Assembly: GCF_014385095.1 (NCBI RefSeq)
Contig: NZ_JACRTC010000002.1
Coordinates: 1 to 64,000, forward strand
Length of the DNA: 64,000 nt
Reading direction: 5' to 3'
DNA from: Zongyangia hominis
GTDB taxonomy: Bacteria; Bacillota; Clostridia; Oscillospirales; Ruminococcaceae
Shown: positions 30,973 to 39,427 of the stretch, piece by piece
How the letters are laid out: every line of letters starts with the position of its first letter
Position numbering within the stretch: the stretch's first letter is position 1
Translations under genes and position numbers: made by a program
Notes under the pieces: model-generated
Seen by the model: only the letters and a program-made list of their open reading frames with translations
What the model was told of the DNA's origin: nothing
The model's database searches: none

Positions 30973-31203
30973 TTATGATGCGTAACGGACAACGTATTCC
31001 ACCCGGCCGCTGCGGCCCAACAGGTAGTCCACGCTGCAATCGAACAGGTCGGCCATGGCCATCAGGCTGTCGGAGGGAATGGGCTCCCGGCCGATCTCCC
31101 AACCGCGGAGCTTACTGGCAGTGATGCCAAGCTCTCTAGCCAGCGCCTCTCTTGTCATATTGTGCTCTATTCTCATCCGTTCCATATTTTTATAGATCGT
31201 CAT
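30973..31203 (-). CDS. small XRE-family helix-turn-helix protein
   Basis: A 76-residue protein that is almost wholly a Cro/C1-type helix-turn-helix (TREALARELGITASKLRGWEIGREPIP, then LMAMADLFDCSVDYLLGR). The ribosome site is AGGAGGAAAGCACC. It is divergent from a second XRE gene, with strong promoters back to back between them, as in small bistable or immunity switches. The targets are unknown. Confidence 0.88.
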   Translation of the reverse strand: MTIYKNMERMRIEHNMTREALARELGITASKLRGWEIGREPIPSDSLMAMADLFDCSVDYLLGRSGRVEYVVRYAS

Positions 31204-31240
31204 GGTGCTTTCCTCCTCGTTTTGTTTTCTCTTTGACTCT

Positions 31241-31268
31241 ATTATAACTCGTTACGAACAAAAATCAA
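31241..31268 (-). promoter_or_regulatory. promoter of the small XRE gene
   Basis: Minus-strand TTGATT (31263-31268), 16-base spacer, TATAAT (31241-31246). The spacer contains the short palindrome TCGTTACGA, a possible operator for one of the two XRE proteins. Confidence 0.65.
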
Positions 31269-31309
31269 GTCTTTTTTGAAAAATATTCTCCAAAAATGAA
31301 AAAATAATA

Positions 31310-31338
31310 TTGCGTTCTGAATTTACATGTAGTATAAT
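31310..31338 (+). promoter_or_regulatory. promoter of the XRE-ImmA genes
   Basis: TTGCGT (31310-31315), 17-base spacer, TATAAT (31333-31338), about 30 bases before the start codon of the 168-residue regulator. Confidence 0.65.
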
Positions 31339-31367
31339 GATGGCAGAGAGAAAGGAAGTGTTTTTCC

Positions 31368-31874
31368 ATGACATTCGGACAACGTCTGGTCGAGCTCCGC
31401 GAGGAGCAGGGATACACCCGTCAACAGTTTTGTCAAAAGGTGGAACTGCCCTACAACACCTACCGCAACTACGAGGCCGACGCCAGGGAGCCGGCATACG
31501 CCGTGTTGTGCCGGATCGCCAACGTGCTCAACGTCTCCACCGATTACCTGCTCTGCCGCACCGACATCCGTCAGCCGGCATTGCAGCTCGACGAGGAGGA
31601 GAGCCGGCTCATTCTCAACTTCCGGCGGCTGGACAGCCGGGGGAAGGCCACCGTCAACGCCTCCACCGCCTCCCAGCTCTCCTACTGCGAAAGCGGCGGC
31701 GGCGCCATTCCCGTCTCCAAGGGCGGCTTCGACGCCATCACCCACCTGCATCTACCCGCCAGTGCCCCCATCGCGGCCCGGGGCGGCGTCAGCCCCATCA
31801 GCGAGGAGGATCAGCGGGATGCCGAGAAGATCAGCCGGATGTTCTTTTCCGAGGAGGGAAAGGACAAGGAATAA
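31368..31874 (+). CDS. XRE-family transcriptional regulator
   Basis: A 168-residue regulator with a Cro/C1-type helix-turn-helix in the first ~60 residues (FGQRLVELREEQGYTRQQFCQKV, YNTYRNYEADAREP, CRIANVLNVSTDYLL). The C-terminal 100 residues are low in conservation and end in a charged tail. Start ATG follows AAAGGAAG. It is followed after 31 bases by an ImmA/IrrE-type metalloprotease. In ICEBs1 and phage systems such a pair is ImmR and its protease ImmA, and the linker region would be the cleavage target. Confidence 0.87.
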   Translation: MTFGQRLVELREEQGYTRQQFCQKVELPYNTYRNYEADAREPAYAVLCRIANVLNVSTDYLLCRTDIRQPALQLDEEESRLILNFRRLDSRGKATVNASTASQLSYCESGGGAIPVSKGGFDAITHLHLPASAPIAARGGVSPISEEDQRDAEKISRMFFSEEGKDKE

Positions 31875-31905
31875 CGCGACACTTTCCTAAAAGGAGGCCG
31901 ACGCC

Positions 31906-32520
31906 ATGCTCCATGCCCTGGACGTCTTTCAAAAGGCGGGAATCCGCTCCCTGCCCGTCTCCCCCCTCCAAATTCTCCGGGACATGGGCGTGCCGGTCCT
32001 CACCTACGGCCAGTACAGCGAGGCTTCGGGGAAGAGCCTCCCCTATTTGCTCGAGCGCTTTGGCCCCGACGGCATGACCTTCCCCATCGACGGGAAGCTC
32101 ACCGTCTTCTATAACGACCTGGCTGCGGAAGGGCGCATCCGGTGGACCCTCTGCCATGAGCTCAGCCACATCCTGCTCCACTACGGGAAAGAGGATGCCT
32201 TTGGCTCCAGGGCGCCCCTCCCAGGGGGCAAGGACCCGCTGGAAGCGCAGGCCGACGCCCTTGCCAAGGAGCTGTTGGGCCCGCTGGTGGTGCTTCACTT
32301 CTGCGCGGTGGACTCGGTGACGGAGCTCAGACGCCTCACCGGATTTTCCCACCAGGCGGCGGGCTATCGCTTCCAGGAGCTCTGTGCCTTCCGGGCGCGT
32401 CCGAGCGCTTTGGCTTCCCGGGAGGATTTGCGGCTTTTTCTTCAGTTTGAGCCCTTTATCACCGGCTATATCGCCAAAAAAACCAGTGTTCGGGAGGTGG
32501 ACATCGACGTCACCGTGTAA
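31906..32520 (+). CDS. ImmA/IrrE family metallo-endopeptidase
   Basis: A 204-residue zinc peptidase with the HExxH motif (TLCHELSHILLHYG, His84-Glu85-His88). The N-terminal RSLPVSPLQILRDMGVPVLTYGQYSE is typical of the family. The related ImmA and IrrE/PprI proteins cleave XRE-type repressors in response to DNA damage, so the adjacent XRE protein is the probable substrate. It has a strong ribosome site (AAAAGGAGG). No integrase or phage genes are beside it, so it may be a domesticated stress switch or a remnant. Confidence 0.9.
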   Translation: MLHALDVFQKAGIRSLPVSPLQILRDMGVPVLTYGQYSEASGKSLPYLLERFGPDGMTFPIDGKLTVFYNDLAAEGRIRWTLCHELSHILLHYGKEDAFGSRAPLPGGKDPLEAQADALAKELLGPLVVLHFCAVDSVTELRRLTGFSHQAAGYRFQELCAFRARPSALASREDLRLFLQFEPFITGYIAKKTSVREVDIDVTV

Positions 32521-32539
32521 CCCTCCCCTTTCCAATGCC

Positions 32540-32579
32540 AAAAACGCCCCCTGCCGGGGAACCGGCAAGGGGCGTTTTT
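32540..32579 (+). terminator. terminator after the ImmA-like gene
   Basis: AAAAACGCCCCTTGCCGG-type stem (32540-32579) with an extended GC-rich arm and a U5 tract. Confidence 0.85.
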
Positions 32580-32619
32580 CTCTTGTTTTTCATATACTAC
32601 TCCGAAAGGGGGTGGTCCA

Positions 32620-32904
32620 TTGCTCGATAATTCCATCGCCTATGTGGCTTCCTCCCACTACGATCACGCGGCCACTGAGGGAGACGGCGGGGGCAACCGC
32701 CCCACCCGCACCAGCAAAATCCGTTTGAGTGAGGAGGATGTGGTGGCTTTGGCCTCCCTGTTGGCGCTGAGCCTGGGCAAGGACAAAACCCACCGCGACC
32801 TGGAAACGCTGATCAACCTTCTCTCCTTGGTCACTGCCAACCTCCGCTCCATGCTAACCCAGCGGTCGGTCAATCGGGGCGCCACCATCGAAATCATCGA
32901 GTAA
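32620..32904 (+). CDS. hypothetical protein, 94 residues
   Basis: Starts at a TTG four bases after AAAGGGGGTGG. The first 35 residues are polar and probably disordered (ATEGDGGGNRPTRT). The rest is two amphipathic helices (SEEDVVALASLLALSLGKD, LETLINLLSLVTANLRSML) and an acidic end. No family is recognised. It lies after a terminator, converges on the TRIC-type gene with an 11-base overlap, and may be a dimeric helical protein. The ribosome site and helix pattern support coding. Confidence 0.6.
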   Translation: MLDNSIAYVASSHYDHAATEGDGGGNRPTRTSKIRLSEEDVVALASLLALSLGKDKTHRDLETLINLLSLVTANLRSMLTQRSVNRGATIEIIE

Positions 32905-33523
32905 ACCGCTTGGACTTTCTCAGCTTCGCGATGGGCAAGTTCACTTTAAAGTAGGCGCACACCATCCGCACCACCACGATGACGCCAATGGAAACATAGG
33001 CCGCCGGCATCAGTCCCAGATAGGGGTGCAAAAACCACAGCACCAGCGTGCCCAGCAGGGCGGCCAGCGCATAGATTTCACGCCGGAGAATTACCGGCAC
33101 CCGCTGACAGAGCAGGTCGCGGAGGACGCCGCCGCCCACGGCGGTGATAACGGAGACAAAGACGAATTCGGGCAGACTGTACCCCGTCTCGATGGCTTTG
33201 ACGCCGGTATCGATGGCGAAAACCGCCAGCCCCACCGTGTCAAAGAGGGGGATGAGCAGCAGATAGCGCAGCTTGTCCCCCAAAATCATGACGGCGGTAG
33301 CCGTGATAAGGACAAGCAGGATGCCCGTATAGCTGCGGAAGAAGACCGGCACGCCCACGTCCATGATCACGTCCCGCATCATGCCGCCGCCCAGGGCAGT
33401 CACCACGGAGATGACAAACACGCCGAAGACGTCCATCCGCTTCCCCATGGCCACATACGCCCCGGAAGCGGCGAAGGATACGATGCCGATATATTCCATG
33501 ATATTGATGATGTCGATTCCCAT
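32894..33523 (-). CDS. TRIC-type (UPF0126) membrane cation channel family protein
   Basis: A 209-residue protein with about seven membrane segments in two symmetric repeats, each with the family glycine motif (GGGMMRD and GGGVLRDLL). Bacterial UPF0126 proteins are homologues of the trimeric intracellular cation channels, which pass K+ and Na+, although the physiological ion in bacteria is unsure. The start codon is preceded by AAAGGAAG. It lies 20 bases after the helicase gene on the same strand and is probably cotranscribed with it. Confidence 0.88.
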   Translation of the reverse strand: MGIDIINIMEYIGIVSFAASGAYVAMGKRMDVFGVFVISVVTALGGGMMRDVIMDVGVPVFFRSYTGILLVLITATAVMILGDKLRYLLLIPLFDTVGLAVFAIDTGVKAIETGYSLPEFVFVSVITAVGGGVLRDLLCQRVPVILRREIYALAALLGTLVLWFLHPYLGLMPAAYVSIGVIVVVRMVCAYFKVNLPIAKLRKSKRFTR

Positions 33524-33543
33524 GTTCCCGCTTCCTTTCTAAT

Positions 33544-35649
33544 CTAAGTGATGAGGGTCAGCAGCCGCATTTTGACGCACATATCCGCGTCCAGTTCCCG
33601 GACTCGGCCGTCAAAGGACACCGTGATCCGCTCCCTGGTTACCGCCTGGACAACCCCCTCCCCAAAGAGGGGGTGGCGCACCCGCTCCCCGCCGGCGAGC
33701 TGAGGGGGCGGCTGGGTGGACTGAGGCCGGGGGGCCGTCTTGGGTAAAGGGCGCTCGGGCGGGGTCTTGGTCATCTGGACAAACCGGGACACCTTGCTGT
33801 TTTTCCTCGAAATCTCGTCGCTGACAACCAGGACAAGCCGGTCCTTGGCCCGGGTCATGGCTACATAGAAGAGTCTCGTCTCCTCCTCAATGGCCCCGCG
33901 CTCCCCTTCCACATGGCTTTGGATGGCCACATCGGAGGGAAAGCGCCCCTCCAACAAGTCGATGAGAAGGACTTCGTCGTACTCGAGGCCCTTGCTGGCG
34001 TGGACGGTGGACAATGTCACTGGGCTTTGGACCTTGTTTTTCTCTTTGCACAGCGCACCGAAGGATTCGATGCACCCGGCGAAGGCGTAGACGTCCCGGT
34101 AGCCTTTGGCCAGCTCCCGAAGCATGTCCATCTTGTAGAGCATGGCCTCGTACCGACTGCCCGAGCGGGTGGTGCGGCTGAGATACCGCTCGTAGCCGAT
34201 GTCCCACAGCACGCTGTCGATCATGTCGGCCGGGCGCAGCAGCTTGAGGCGTTCTATCCGCTCGGAGAGCTGCCTTAAATCGTCCCACCGCCCCTTGTAG
34301 GGCGCGTCCTGCATGAGTGAAAAGACGCTGACGCCGGGGCGGTGATTCCCTTTGACAAAGGCGTAGACTTCCTTGGAGATAAAACAGGAGGTCTTAAAGA
34401 ACACCCGGGCAAAGGCCGCCAGATCGGAGGGGTCGGCGCTTAAGGAGAGGAAGGCCATCACGTCGGCGGTGACGGCGTTGTCCATGGGGTTGATGGCCCC
34501 CGACCACAGACGGAAACCCACCCCCTCCCGCTCCATCAGGTCGATGAGGGGGATGGCGGAATCGTTGTTGCGGTAGAGCACCGCCAGCGTCCGCCCGGGC
34601 GGGAGGGCGCGCATCTCCTGTAAGACAAACCTATACTGTTCCCCCACCGAGGTGACGAGATGGTGCTCCACCGCTCTTCCCTCCCCCCGGACGCCGTGCA
34701 TCTGTTTGTCATAGCGGTCCTTGTTGTGGGAAATGAGGGTGGAAGCGTCCCGGATGATGGCGTCGGTGCTGCGGAAATTGCGCTCCATCTTGAGGATCCG
34801 GCCGTCGGGGTAGTCCTTTTGAAAGCGGAGCAGGGCCTCGGGAAAGGCCCCCCGAAAGCCGTAGATGCTCTGGTCCTCATCCCCCACCATAAAGAGCTGC
34901 CGGGATTTCATGGCGAGGACGCTGATGATGGCGTGCTGGATTTTGGAGGTGTCCTGTGCCTCGTCCACCTGCACATAGCGGTAGCAGTCCTGGACGCTTG
35001 CAAGGAGCTTTGGATCGCAGCAGAGATATTCATAGGCGAGGGTGAGCATATCGTCAAAGTCGATGAGCCCCGTCTCCCGCTTATAACTTTCATAGCCATT
35101 GAATATCTCCATAAAGTGATCGCAGACGTCTAGCTCTTTGATCTTTTCCGGCTCCAGCATCATGTTTTTGGCGTAGCCGATGGCCTGTTTGGCTTCCTCG
35201 ATCTCCTCCTGGGAGGGGGAAAGGTTATTGTACTTGCGGAAAAGCTCGGAAAACAGGCGGTTGACCTTGCCGCCCAGCACCGTCTCCACAAGTTTCGGGG
35301 GTCTTACGCCGTCCCGGCGGCTTTTGTTCATCACCACCTGGTAGCAAAAGCTGTGAATGGTCTGAAAGCGGGGCGCCGGCATCCGCTCGCCGAAGAGCCG
35401 CGTAAATCTGGCCTCCATGTCCCGGGCCGCCTCCCGGTTGAAGGTGAGCGTAAGGATCTGGGTGGGGTCCACGCCCCGGCAAGCGATGAGATGGGCGGTG
35501 TGGGTCACCAGCACCGTGGTCTTCCCAGCGCCGGGCACCGCCAGCAGTAAAATGGGCTTTCCCCCAGACACTACGGCCTCGTACTGCTGGGCGCTGAAAA
35601 CGATGCCGAAGCGCTCCTTCAAATGCGCAAACAGCGCCTGTTCCTCCAT
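33544..35649 (-). CDS. UvrD/Rep-type ATP-dependent DNA helicase
   Basis: A 701-residue SF1A helicase, a second PcrA-like protein in the window. Motif I is LLAVPGAGKTTVLVTH, motif II VDEAQDTSKIQ, motif III VGDEDQSIYGFRGA, motif V STVHASKGLEYDEV and motif VI YVAMTRAKDRLVL. The C-terminus carries the same Tudor-like segment as PcrA (GERVRHPLFGEGVV). It has no nuclease domain and is not AddA. It is shorter and more diverged than the product of the gene at 6752, so it may be a specialised repair or fork-restart helicase. It is followed by the TRIC-type gene. Confidence 0.9.
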   Translation of the reverse strand: MEEQALFAHLKERFGIVFSAQQYEAVVSGGKPILLLAVPGAGKTTVLVTHTAHLIACRGVDPTQILTLTFNREAARDMEARFTRLFGERMPAPRFQTIHSFCYQVVMNKSRRDGVRPPKLVETVLGGKVNRLFSELFRKYNNLSPSQEEIEEAKQAIGYAKNMMLEPEKIKELDVCDHFMEIFNGYESYKRETGLIDFDDMLTLAYEYLCCDPKLLASVQDCYRYVQVDEAQDTSKIQHAIISVLAMKSRQLFMVGDEDQSIYGFRGAFPEALLRFQKDYPDGRILKMERNFRSTDAIIRDASTLISHNKDRYDKQMHGVRGEGRAVEHHLVTSVGEQYRFVLQEMRALPPGRTLAVLYRNNDSAIPLIDLMEREGVGFRLWSGAINPMDNAVTADVMAFLSLSADPSDLAAFARVFFKTSCFISKEVYAFVKGNHRPGVSVFSLMQDAPYKGRWDDLRQLSERIERLKLLRPADMIDSVLWDIGYERYLSRTTRSGSRYEAMLYKMDMLRELAKGYRDVYAFAGCIESFGALCKEKNKVQSPVTLSTVHASKGLEYDEVLLIDLLEGRFPSDVAIQSHVEGERGAIEEETRLFYVAMTRAKDRLVLVVSDEISRKNSKVSRFVQMTKTPPERPLPKTAPRPQSTQPPPQLAGGERVRHPLFGEGVVQAVTRERITVSFDGRVRELDADMCVKMRLLTLIT

Positions 35650-35714
35650 CCGGTTCCCCTGCCCTTCCTTTGTTTCTTTTATCCTACCATATCCCGTAAC
35701 AATTGCAAAGGGTG

Positions 35715-35744
35715 TTGACAGCCTTTGTCCGGTCGGGGTATGAT
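35715..35744 (+). promoter_or_regulatory. promoter of the HAD phosphatase gene
   Basis: TTGACA (35715-35720), 18-base spacer, TATGAT (35739-35744). The transcript would start near 35751, leaving a leader of about 160 bases. Confidence 0.75.
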
Positions 35745-35759
35745 GGACAAGGCAAATTC

Positions 35760-35896
35760 GCCGCCAAACATTCGGTCAGCACCGAAGGCGGGTCAAAGCG
35801 CCCGCCTGCTCCGGCGTTCCAGCACGGTGGGCGCCCCAAGAGCGCGTACAGGCGTGGGCGACGCGCGGCACTTAGTTTTCACATTACCTTGGCGGC
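35760..35896 (+). ncRNA. candidate structured leader RNA of the HAD gene
   Basis: A closing stem GCCGCCAA (35760-35767) with TTGGCGGC (35889-35896) is perfect over eight pairs. Inside are TTCGGT/ACCGAA (35771-35786), GGCGGG/CCCGCC (35787-35806), GGCG/CGCC (35813-35835) and GCGCGT/ACGCGC (35842-35866), giving a multi-branched junction. The closing stem ends three bases before the ribosome site AAAGGGAGGG. No known riboswitch is recognised. The GC-rich sequence makes some pairing likely by chance, so a covariance test is needed. Confidence 0.35.
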
Positions 35897-35912
35897 ACAA
35901 AGGGAGGGCCCT

Positions 35913-36713
35913 ATGAACTTGAACACACTCGAAAACATCCGCATGTTTTTACTGGATATGGACGGCACCTTTTATCTGGGCAACCAGATTTTCCCCTGCT
36001 CCTACGCCTTTGTGGAAAAGATGAAGGAAACAGGGCGGGATTTTCTGTTTTTGACCAACAATTCCTCCAAGGACCGGTTCGCCTACCGGGAGAAGCTGGC
36101 GCGGATGGGCTTTGACGTGGCCCCCGAGCGAATCTTTACGTCCGGGGAGGCCACCACTCTCTATTTACAGGATGCCTTTCCCGGCAAACGGGTGTTTCTG
36201 GTGGGCACCGATTCCCTGACCCGGGAATTTGAGCAGGCGGGCATTCCCTTAGTGGAGGAGGACCCGGAACTGGTGGTCCTGGGCTTCGACACGGCCCTCA
36301 CCTATGATAAGCTCTGGAAGCTGTGCGACTTTGTGCGGGCGGGGCTGCCCTATATCGCCACCCATCCCGACTTTAACTGCCCCATCGAAACCGGCTACAT
36401 GCCCGATATCGGGGCCACCATCGCCTTTGTGGAAGCCTCCACCGGCCGGCGTCCCAAGGTCATCGGCAAACCCCACAAGGAGATCGTCGACGCCATCCTG
36501 CAAAAGGTGGGGCTTCCCCGGGAACAGATCGCCATGGTGGGCGACCGGCTCTATACCGACATCGCCATGGGCCAAAACGCCGGTATCACTTCCATCCTGG
36601 TCCTCTCGGGAGAGACGACGCTGGAGGATCTAAAGACGAGCGATGTTCGTCCCAACTTTATCTTTAAAGATTTGGGGGAGCTTGCGGAACATCTGGGGCC
36701 GCTGCCCCGCTAA
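35913..36713 (+). CDS. HAD-family (subclass IIA, NagD-like) phosphatase
   Basis: A 266-residue hydrolase of the HAD superfamily. Motif I is FLLDMDGTFYLG (Asp15 nucleophile, Asp17), motif II is FLTNNSSK, motif III has the KPHKE lysine and motif IV is MVGDRLYTDIAMGQ. The cap insert of the IIA type lies between motifs II and III. Members include NagD, pNPPase and phosphoglycolate phosphatases; the substrate is unknown. The ATG follows AGGGAGGGCCCT; a longer upstream frame covers the leader and is rejected. It is followed by its own terminator. Confidence 0.9.
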   Translation: MNLNTLENIRMFLLDMDGTFYLGNQIFPCSYAFVEKMKETGRDFLFLTNNSSKDRFAYREKLARMGFDVAPERIFTSGEATTLYLQDAFPGKRVFLVGTDSLTREFEQAGIPLVEEDPELVVLGFDTALTYDKLWKLCDFVRAGLPYIATHPDFNCPIETGYMPDIGATIAFVEASTGRRPKVIGKPHKEIVDAILQKVGLPREQIAMVGDRLYTDIAMGQNAGITSILVLSGETTLEDLKTSDVRPNFIFKDLGELAEHLGPLPR

Positions 36714-36729
36714 ATCCCTCTGACATACT

Positions 36730-36767
36730 AAAAGGCGGACCGCTTTTGTGGCGGTTCGCCTTCTTTT
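36730..36767 (+). terminator. terminator of the HAD gene
   Basis: AAGGCGGACCGC pairs with GCGGTTCGCCTT (one G-U) around TTTTGTG and is followed by CTTTTCTTTT. Confidence 0.85.
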
Positions 36768-36926
36768 CTTTTATATCGCACAACGATTCTCCCGCACCCT
36801 GTTTCTTTTGTGGATGCAGTCCAACCCGGCCCTTTCATGGGGGCTATCGTCAATGTAAACCCGCACCTTGTCCTAGACTGTCCGGTTGACAATTTTTCCG
36901 CAGCCCGTCCATCTTGTAGGCCGTGG

Positions 36927-37319
36927 CTATTTTTCAGCTTTCTCCTCGTCCTCCCCGCTGTCGTGGCGTCCCTTCCAGGACTTGCGGTCGATGGTTTCCA
37001 GGTGGTTGTCCGCCTCCTCGTTGCGGATTTCCCAGTGGATGAGGAAGGTCAGCGCCGCCCGCAGGGCGATGATGCCGGCCACCGTGAGGATTTCGGAGAA
37101 CTGACGGACCACCACGGTGCGCAAAATCTCGCTGCCCAGCTTAAATTCCAGTCCCATGGCCATGCCCTTGGCCAAATTGAGCCGCGTCAACGGATCCCGG
37201 CGAACATAGCTGATGATGCCCCGGATGCCCGATACGATGATGACGATGACCCCCATAAACTCAAAAAACACGATGGCCACGTCCACAATATTGTTAAGCA
37301 GGCTGTGCATCATTTCCAT
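36927..37319 (-). CDS. DUF1622 membrane protein
   Basis: A 130-residue protein with about three membrane segments (IVDVAIVFFEFMGVIVIIVSGI; GLEFKLGSEILRTVVVR; LTVAGIIALRAALTFLIHWEI) and a long acidic C-terminal tail (SGEDEEKAEK). The pattern RLNLAKGMAMGLEFKLGSE is the conserved core of the DUF1622 family, whose function is unknown. It lies between the HAD gene and gapN with no obvious partner. About 250 bases upstream of it hold only a short GC-rich hairpin (37538). Confidence 0.85.
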   Translation of the reverse strand: MEMMHSLLNNIVDVAIVFFEFMGVIVIIVSGIRGIISYVRRDPLTRLNLAKGMAMGLEFKLGSEILRTVVVRQFSEILTVAGIIALRAALTFLIHWEIRNEEADNHLETIDRKSWKGRHDSGEDEEKAEK

Positions 37320-37537
37320 TTTGTCTTCCCCCTTGTTCCTCCCCGCCGGGCTTTCTCTTTTTCTCGTCCGGCGATTCTCCGGCGTCAGAGCCGTCTATTT
37401 TTTTATTATAACAGGCGGGGCCCGGCGGGAACAAGCCCTATTTTCTTCCACCGGGCTTTCCTCTGCGAATTTATCTCACCCGTCAAAGGCCGGCAGGTTT
37501 TCTTGTGGAAACCCCACAAAGCTTGTCCGCCTAAGAA

Positions 37538-37561
37538 GGGGATGCCCCGAAGGGCATCCCC
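37538..37561 (-). terminator. hairpin downstream of gapN
   Basis: GGGGATGCCC and its complement around CGAA, just after the gapN stop. There is no good U-tract on the minus strand (only TTCTT), so it is a weak terminator at best. Confidence 0.5.
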
Positions 37562-37567
37562 GCCGTC

Positions 37568-39031
37568 TCAGCTGTTTTGCAGATTGAGGGCGATGACCTT
37601 GGGCCGGGTCATGGCCTCGATGGAATAGCGCACCCCCTGGGTCCCCATGCCCGAGGCCTTGACGCCTAAGAACGGGAAGTGGTCGGGGCCCCGCTCGGTC
37701 TTGTTGTTGATCTGCACCGTGCCCACCTCCAGGCGCTTGGCCACATAGAAGGCTTCGTCGATATTGTGGGTGAAGACCGACGATTGCAGCCCGTATTCGG
37801 AGCGGTTGGCGATGGCGATGGCGTCGTCTACGTCCTTGACCCGGATGATGGGCAGCACCGGCGCGAAGGGCTCCTCCCAGGCCACTTCCATATCGGCGGT
37901 CACATGGTCTAAAAGGGTGGGGGACAACAGGTTCTTGACCCGCTCCCCGCCGGTGACCAGGGTTGCTCCCTTTTCTAAGGCGTCGTCGATGAGCTCCTGA
38001 GCGAAGTCCGCCGCTTTGTCGCTAATGAGAGGCGTGATGACCGCATTCTCCCTGGGGTCGCCGATTTTGAGCGCCTCGATCCGCTCTTTGAGCTTCTGGG
38101 CCAGCGCGTCGGCCACCTTGTCGGTGGCCAGAATCCGCTTGACCGCCGTACACCGCTGTCCCGAATAGGCGTAGGCGCCTGAGACGATGTTGTCAGCGGC
38201 AAAATCTAGGTCCGCGTCCTCCAAAACGATGGCCGCGTCTTTGCCGCCCAGCTCCATGAGCAGCGGCTTCATGCAGGAGAGCTGGGAGATGCGCATGCCC
38301 ACCTCGGTGCTGCCGGTGAAGTTGATGAAATCGATGCCCTCCTGGGTGACGATGAAGTCGCCCAGCTGGCTGCCCTTGCCGGTAACGGTATTGAGAATGC
38401 CCGCCGGAACACCGGCGTCATTGAGCGCTCGCGCCAGGTGCAGGGCGCTGATGGCCCCTTGGGTGGCGGGCTTTAAGAGGACCGCGTTGCCGCCGATGAG
38501 GGCGGGGCCAATCTTGGAGGCCGAGAGGTTAATCGGGTAATTAAACGGGGAGATGGCCAGCACTGTGCCCAGCGGCACCCGATTGACATAGGAAATTTTG
38601 TCCGGGGACCCGCCGGGGAAGTTTTCACCGCTGACGGCCTGGCCCTCCATCCCCTTGCCGATGTCGGCGGTATAGCGCAAGAGGTCCGCCGTCCGGGTCA
38701 CCTCGGAGAGGGCGGACTTCTTATCCTTGGCGATCTCCATCACCAAAATGTCGGCGATCTCTTCGGAGCGCTCCTCCAAAAGACTGGCCGCTTTGTGGAG
38801 GATGTTGGCCCGCTCATAGACCGGCAGCGCCGCCCACGCCGCCTGGTTTTCCTTGGTTCCCGCGATGGCCTCCTTTACTTCCTCCTGGGTCATGGCGGGA
38901 ATCTTCCCCACCAGGGAGCCGTCCACCGGCGAATGAATGTCGATGAACTGGCCGGACTGGGAGACTTTCCATTCCCCGCCGATGAGATTGCCATAGACCG
39001 GGTGGCCTTCGTGCATAGACTCAAACATCAT
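37568..39031 (-). CDS. gapN: NADP-dependent glyceraldehyde-3-phosphate dehydrogenase
   Basis: Non-phosphorylating GAPDH of the aldehyde dehydrogenase superfamily. It oxidises glyceraldehyde 3-phosphate straight to 3-phosphoglycerate, making NADPH and bypassing ATP formation. The catalytic Cys lies in YSGQRCTAVKR, the general base Glu in LMELGGKDA, and the cofactor region in VLAISPFNYPINL and NFTGSTEVG. SGQRCTAVKR plus the early DGSLVGKIPAM set it apart from general ALDHs. The start MMFESMHEG follows AGGAAAGG by ten bases, giving 487 residues. It is a single-gene unit. Confidence 0.93.
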   Translation of the reverse strand: MMFESMHEGHPVYGNLIGGEWKVSQSGQFIDIHSPVDGSLVGKIPAMTQEEVKEAIAGTKENQAAWAALPVYERANILHKAASLLEERSEEIADILVMEIAKDKKSALSEVTRTADLLRYTADIGKGMEGQAVSGENFPGGSPDKISYVNRVPLGTVLAISPFNYPINLSASKIGPALIGGNAVLLKPATQGAISALHLARALNDAGVPAGILNTVTGKGSQLGDFIVTQEGIDFINFTGSTEVGMRISQLSCMKPLLMELGGKDAAIVLEDADLDFAADNIVSGAYAYSGQRCTAVKRILATDKVADALAQKLKERIEALKIGDPRENAVITPLISDKAADFAQELIDDALEKGATLVTGGERVKNLLSPTLLDHVTADMEVAWEEPFAPVLPIIRVKDVDDAIAIANRSEYGLQSSVFTHNIDEAFYVAKRLEVGTVQINNKTERGPDHFPFLGVKASGMGTQGVRYSIEAMTRPKVIALNLQNS

Positions 39032-39157
39032 AAAACAGCAACCTTTCCTGTACAAATCTACTGCTAGTATTCTCCGAACCCACTCCCAATAATAGTAGCC
39101 GGAAAAACTTTTTAGTACAAAAGGCTGCTGTCTTTGTTTCTATGATGTTATTGTGCT

Positions 39158-39427
39158 CTATTCGTCCTCTTCAAAGGAGCCGCCGTAGATCATCTGCTTT
39201 TGCTCCCAGACGTGGCGCTGCAAAACGATCTCCCCTTCCAGAGCCCGCTTACGCTGCAATGCGGCGGCCTCGTCGACCATAAATTCCAGATCGCCGAACT
39301 GATCTCCCGCCTCGTCGATGACCTGGACGGTCCATTTGTTGACATAATCGTCGTACCAGACGTTGACCACGTCCGGTTTCGGGTCCTCGATATCCTCCGG
39401 CTCATATCCAATAATGCGAATCGGCAT
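39158..39427 (-). CDS. hypothetical acidic protein, 89 residues
   Basis: The product is about 89 residues from the ATG six bases after GTGAGG; another ATG lies directly upstream. It starts MPIRIIGYEPEDIEDPKPD and continues VVNVWYDDYVNKWTVQV, a beta-rich aromatic segment, followed by a helix LQRKRALEGEIVLQRHVWEQ. I do not recognise a family. The composition is clearly protein-like and the ribosome site is reasonable. It lies alone between gapN and a terminator-free gap, divergent from the ABC exporter pair. Confidence 0.65.
   Translation of the reverse strand: MPIRIIGYEPEDIEDPKPDVVNVWYDDYVNKWTVQVIDEAGDQFGDLEFMVDEAAALQRKRALEGEIVLQRHVWEQKQMIYGGSFEEDE

Noticed and set aside
31000..32520. Toxin-antitoxin interpretation of the XRE genes
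   Set aside because: No toxin-type partner is adjacent; the ImmA-type HExxH protease fits a repressor-cleavage pair better.
33544..35649. AddA-type helicase-nuclease
   Set aside because: All helicase motifs are present, but there is no C-terminal nuclease domain and the protein ends in a PcrA-like Tudor segment.
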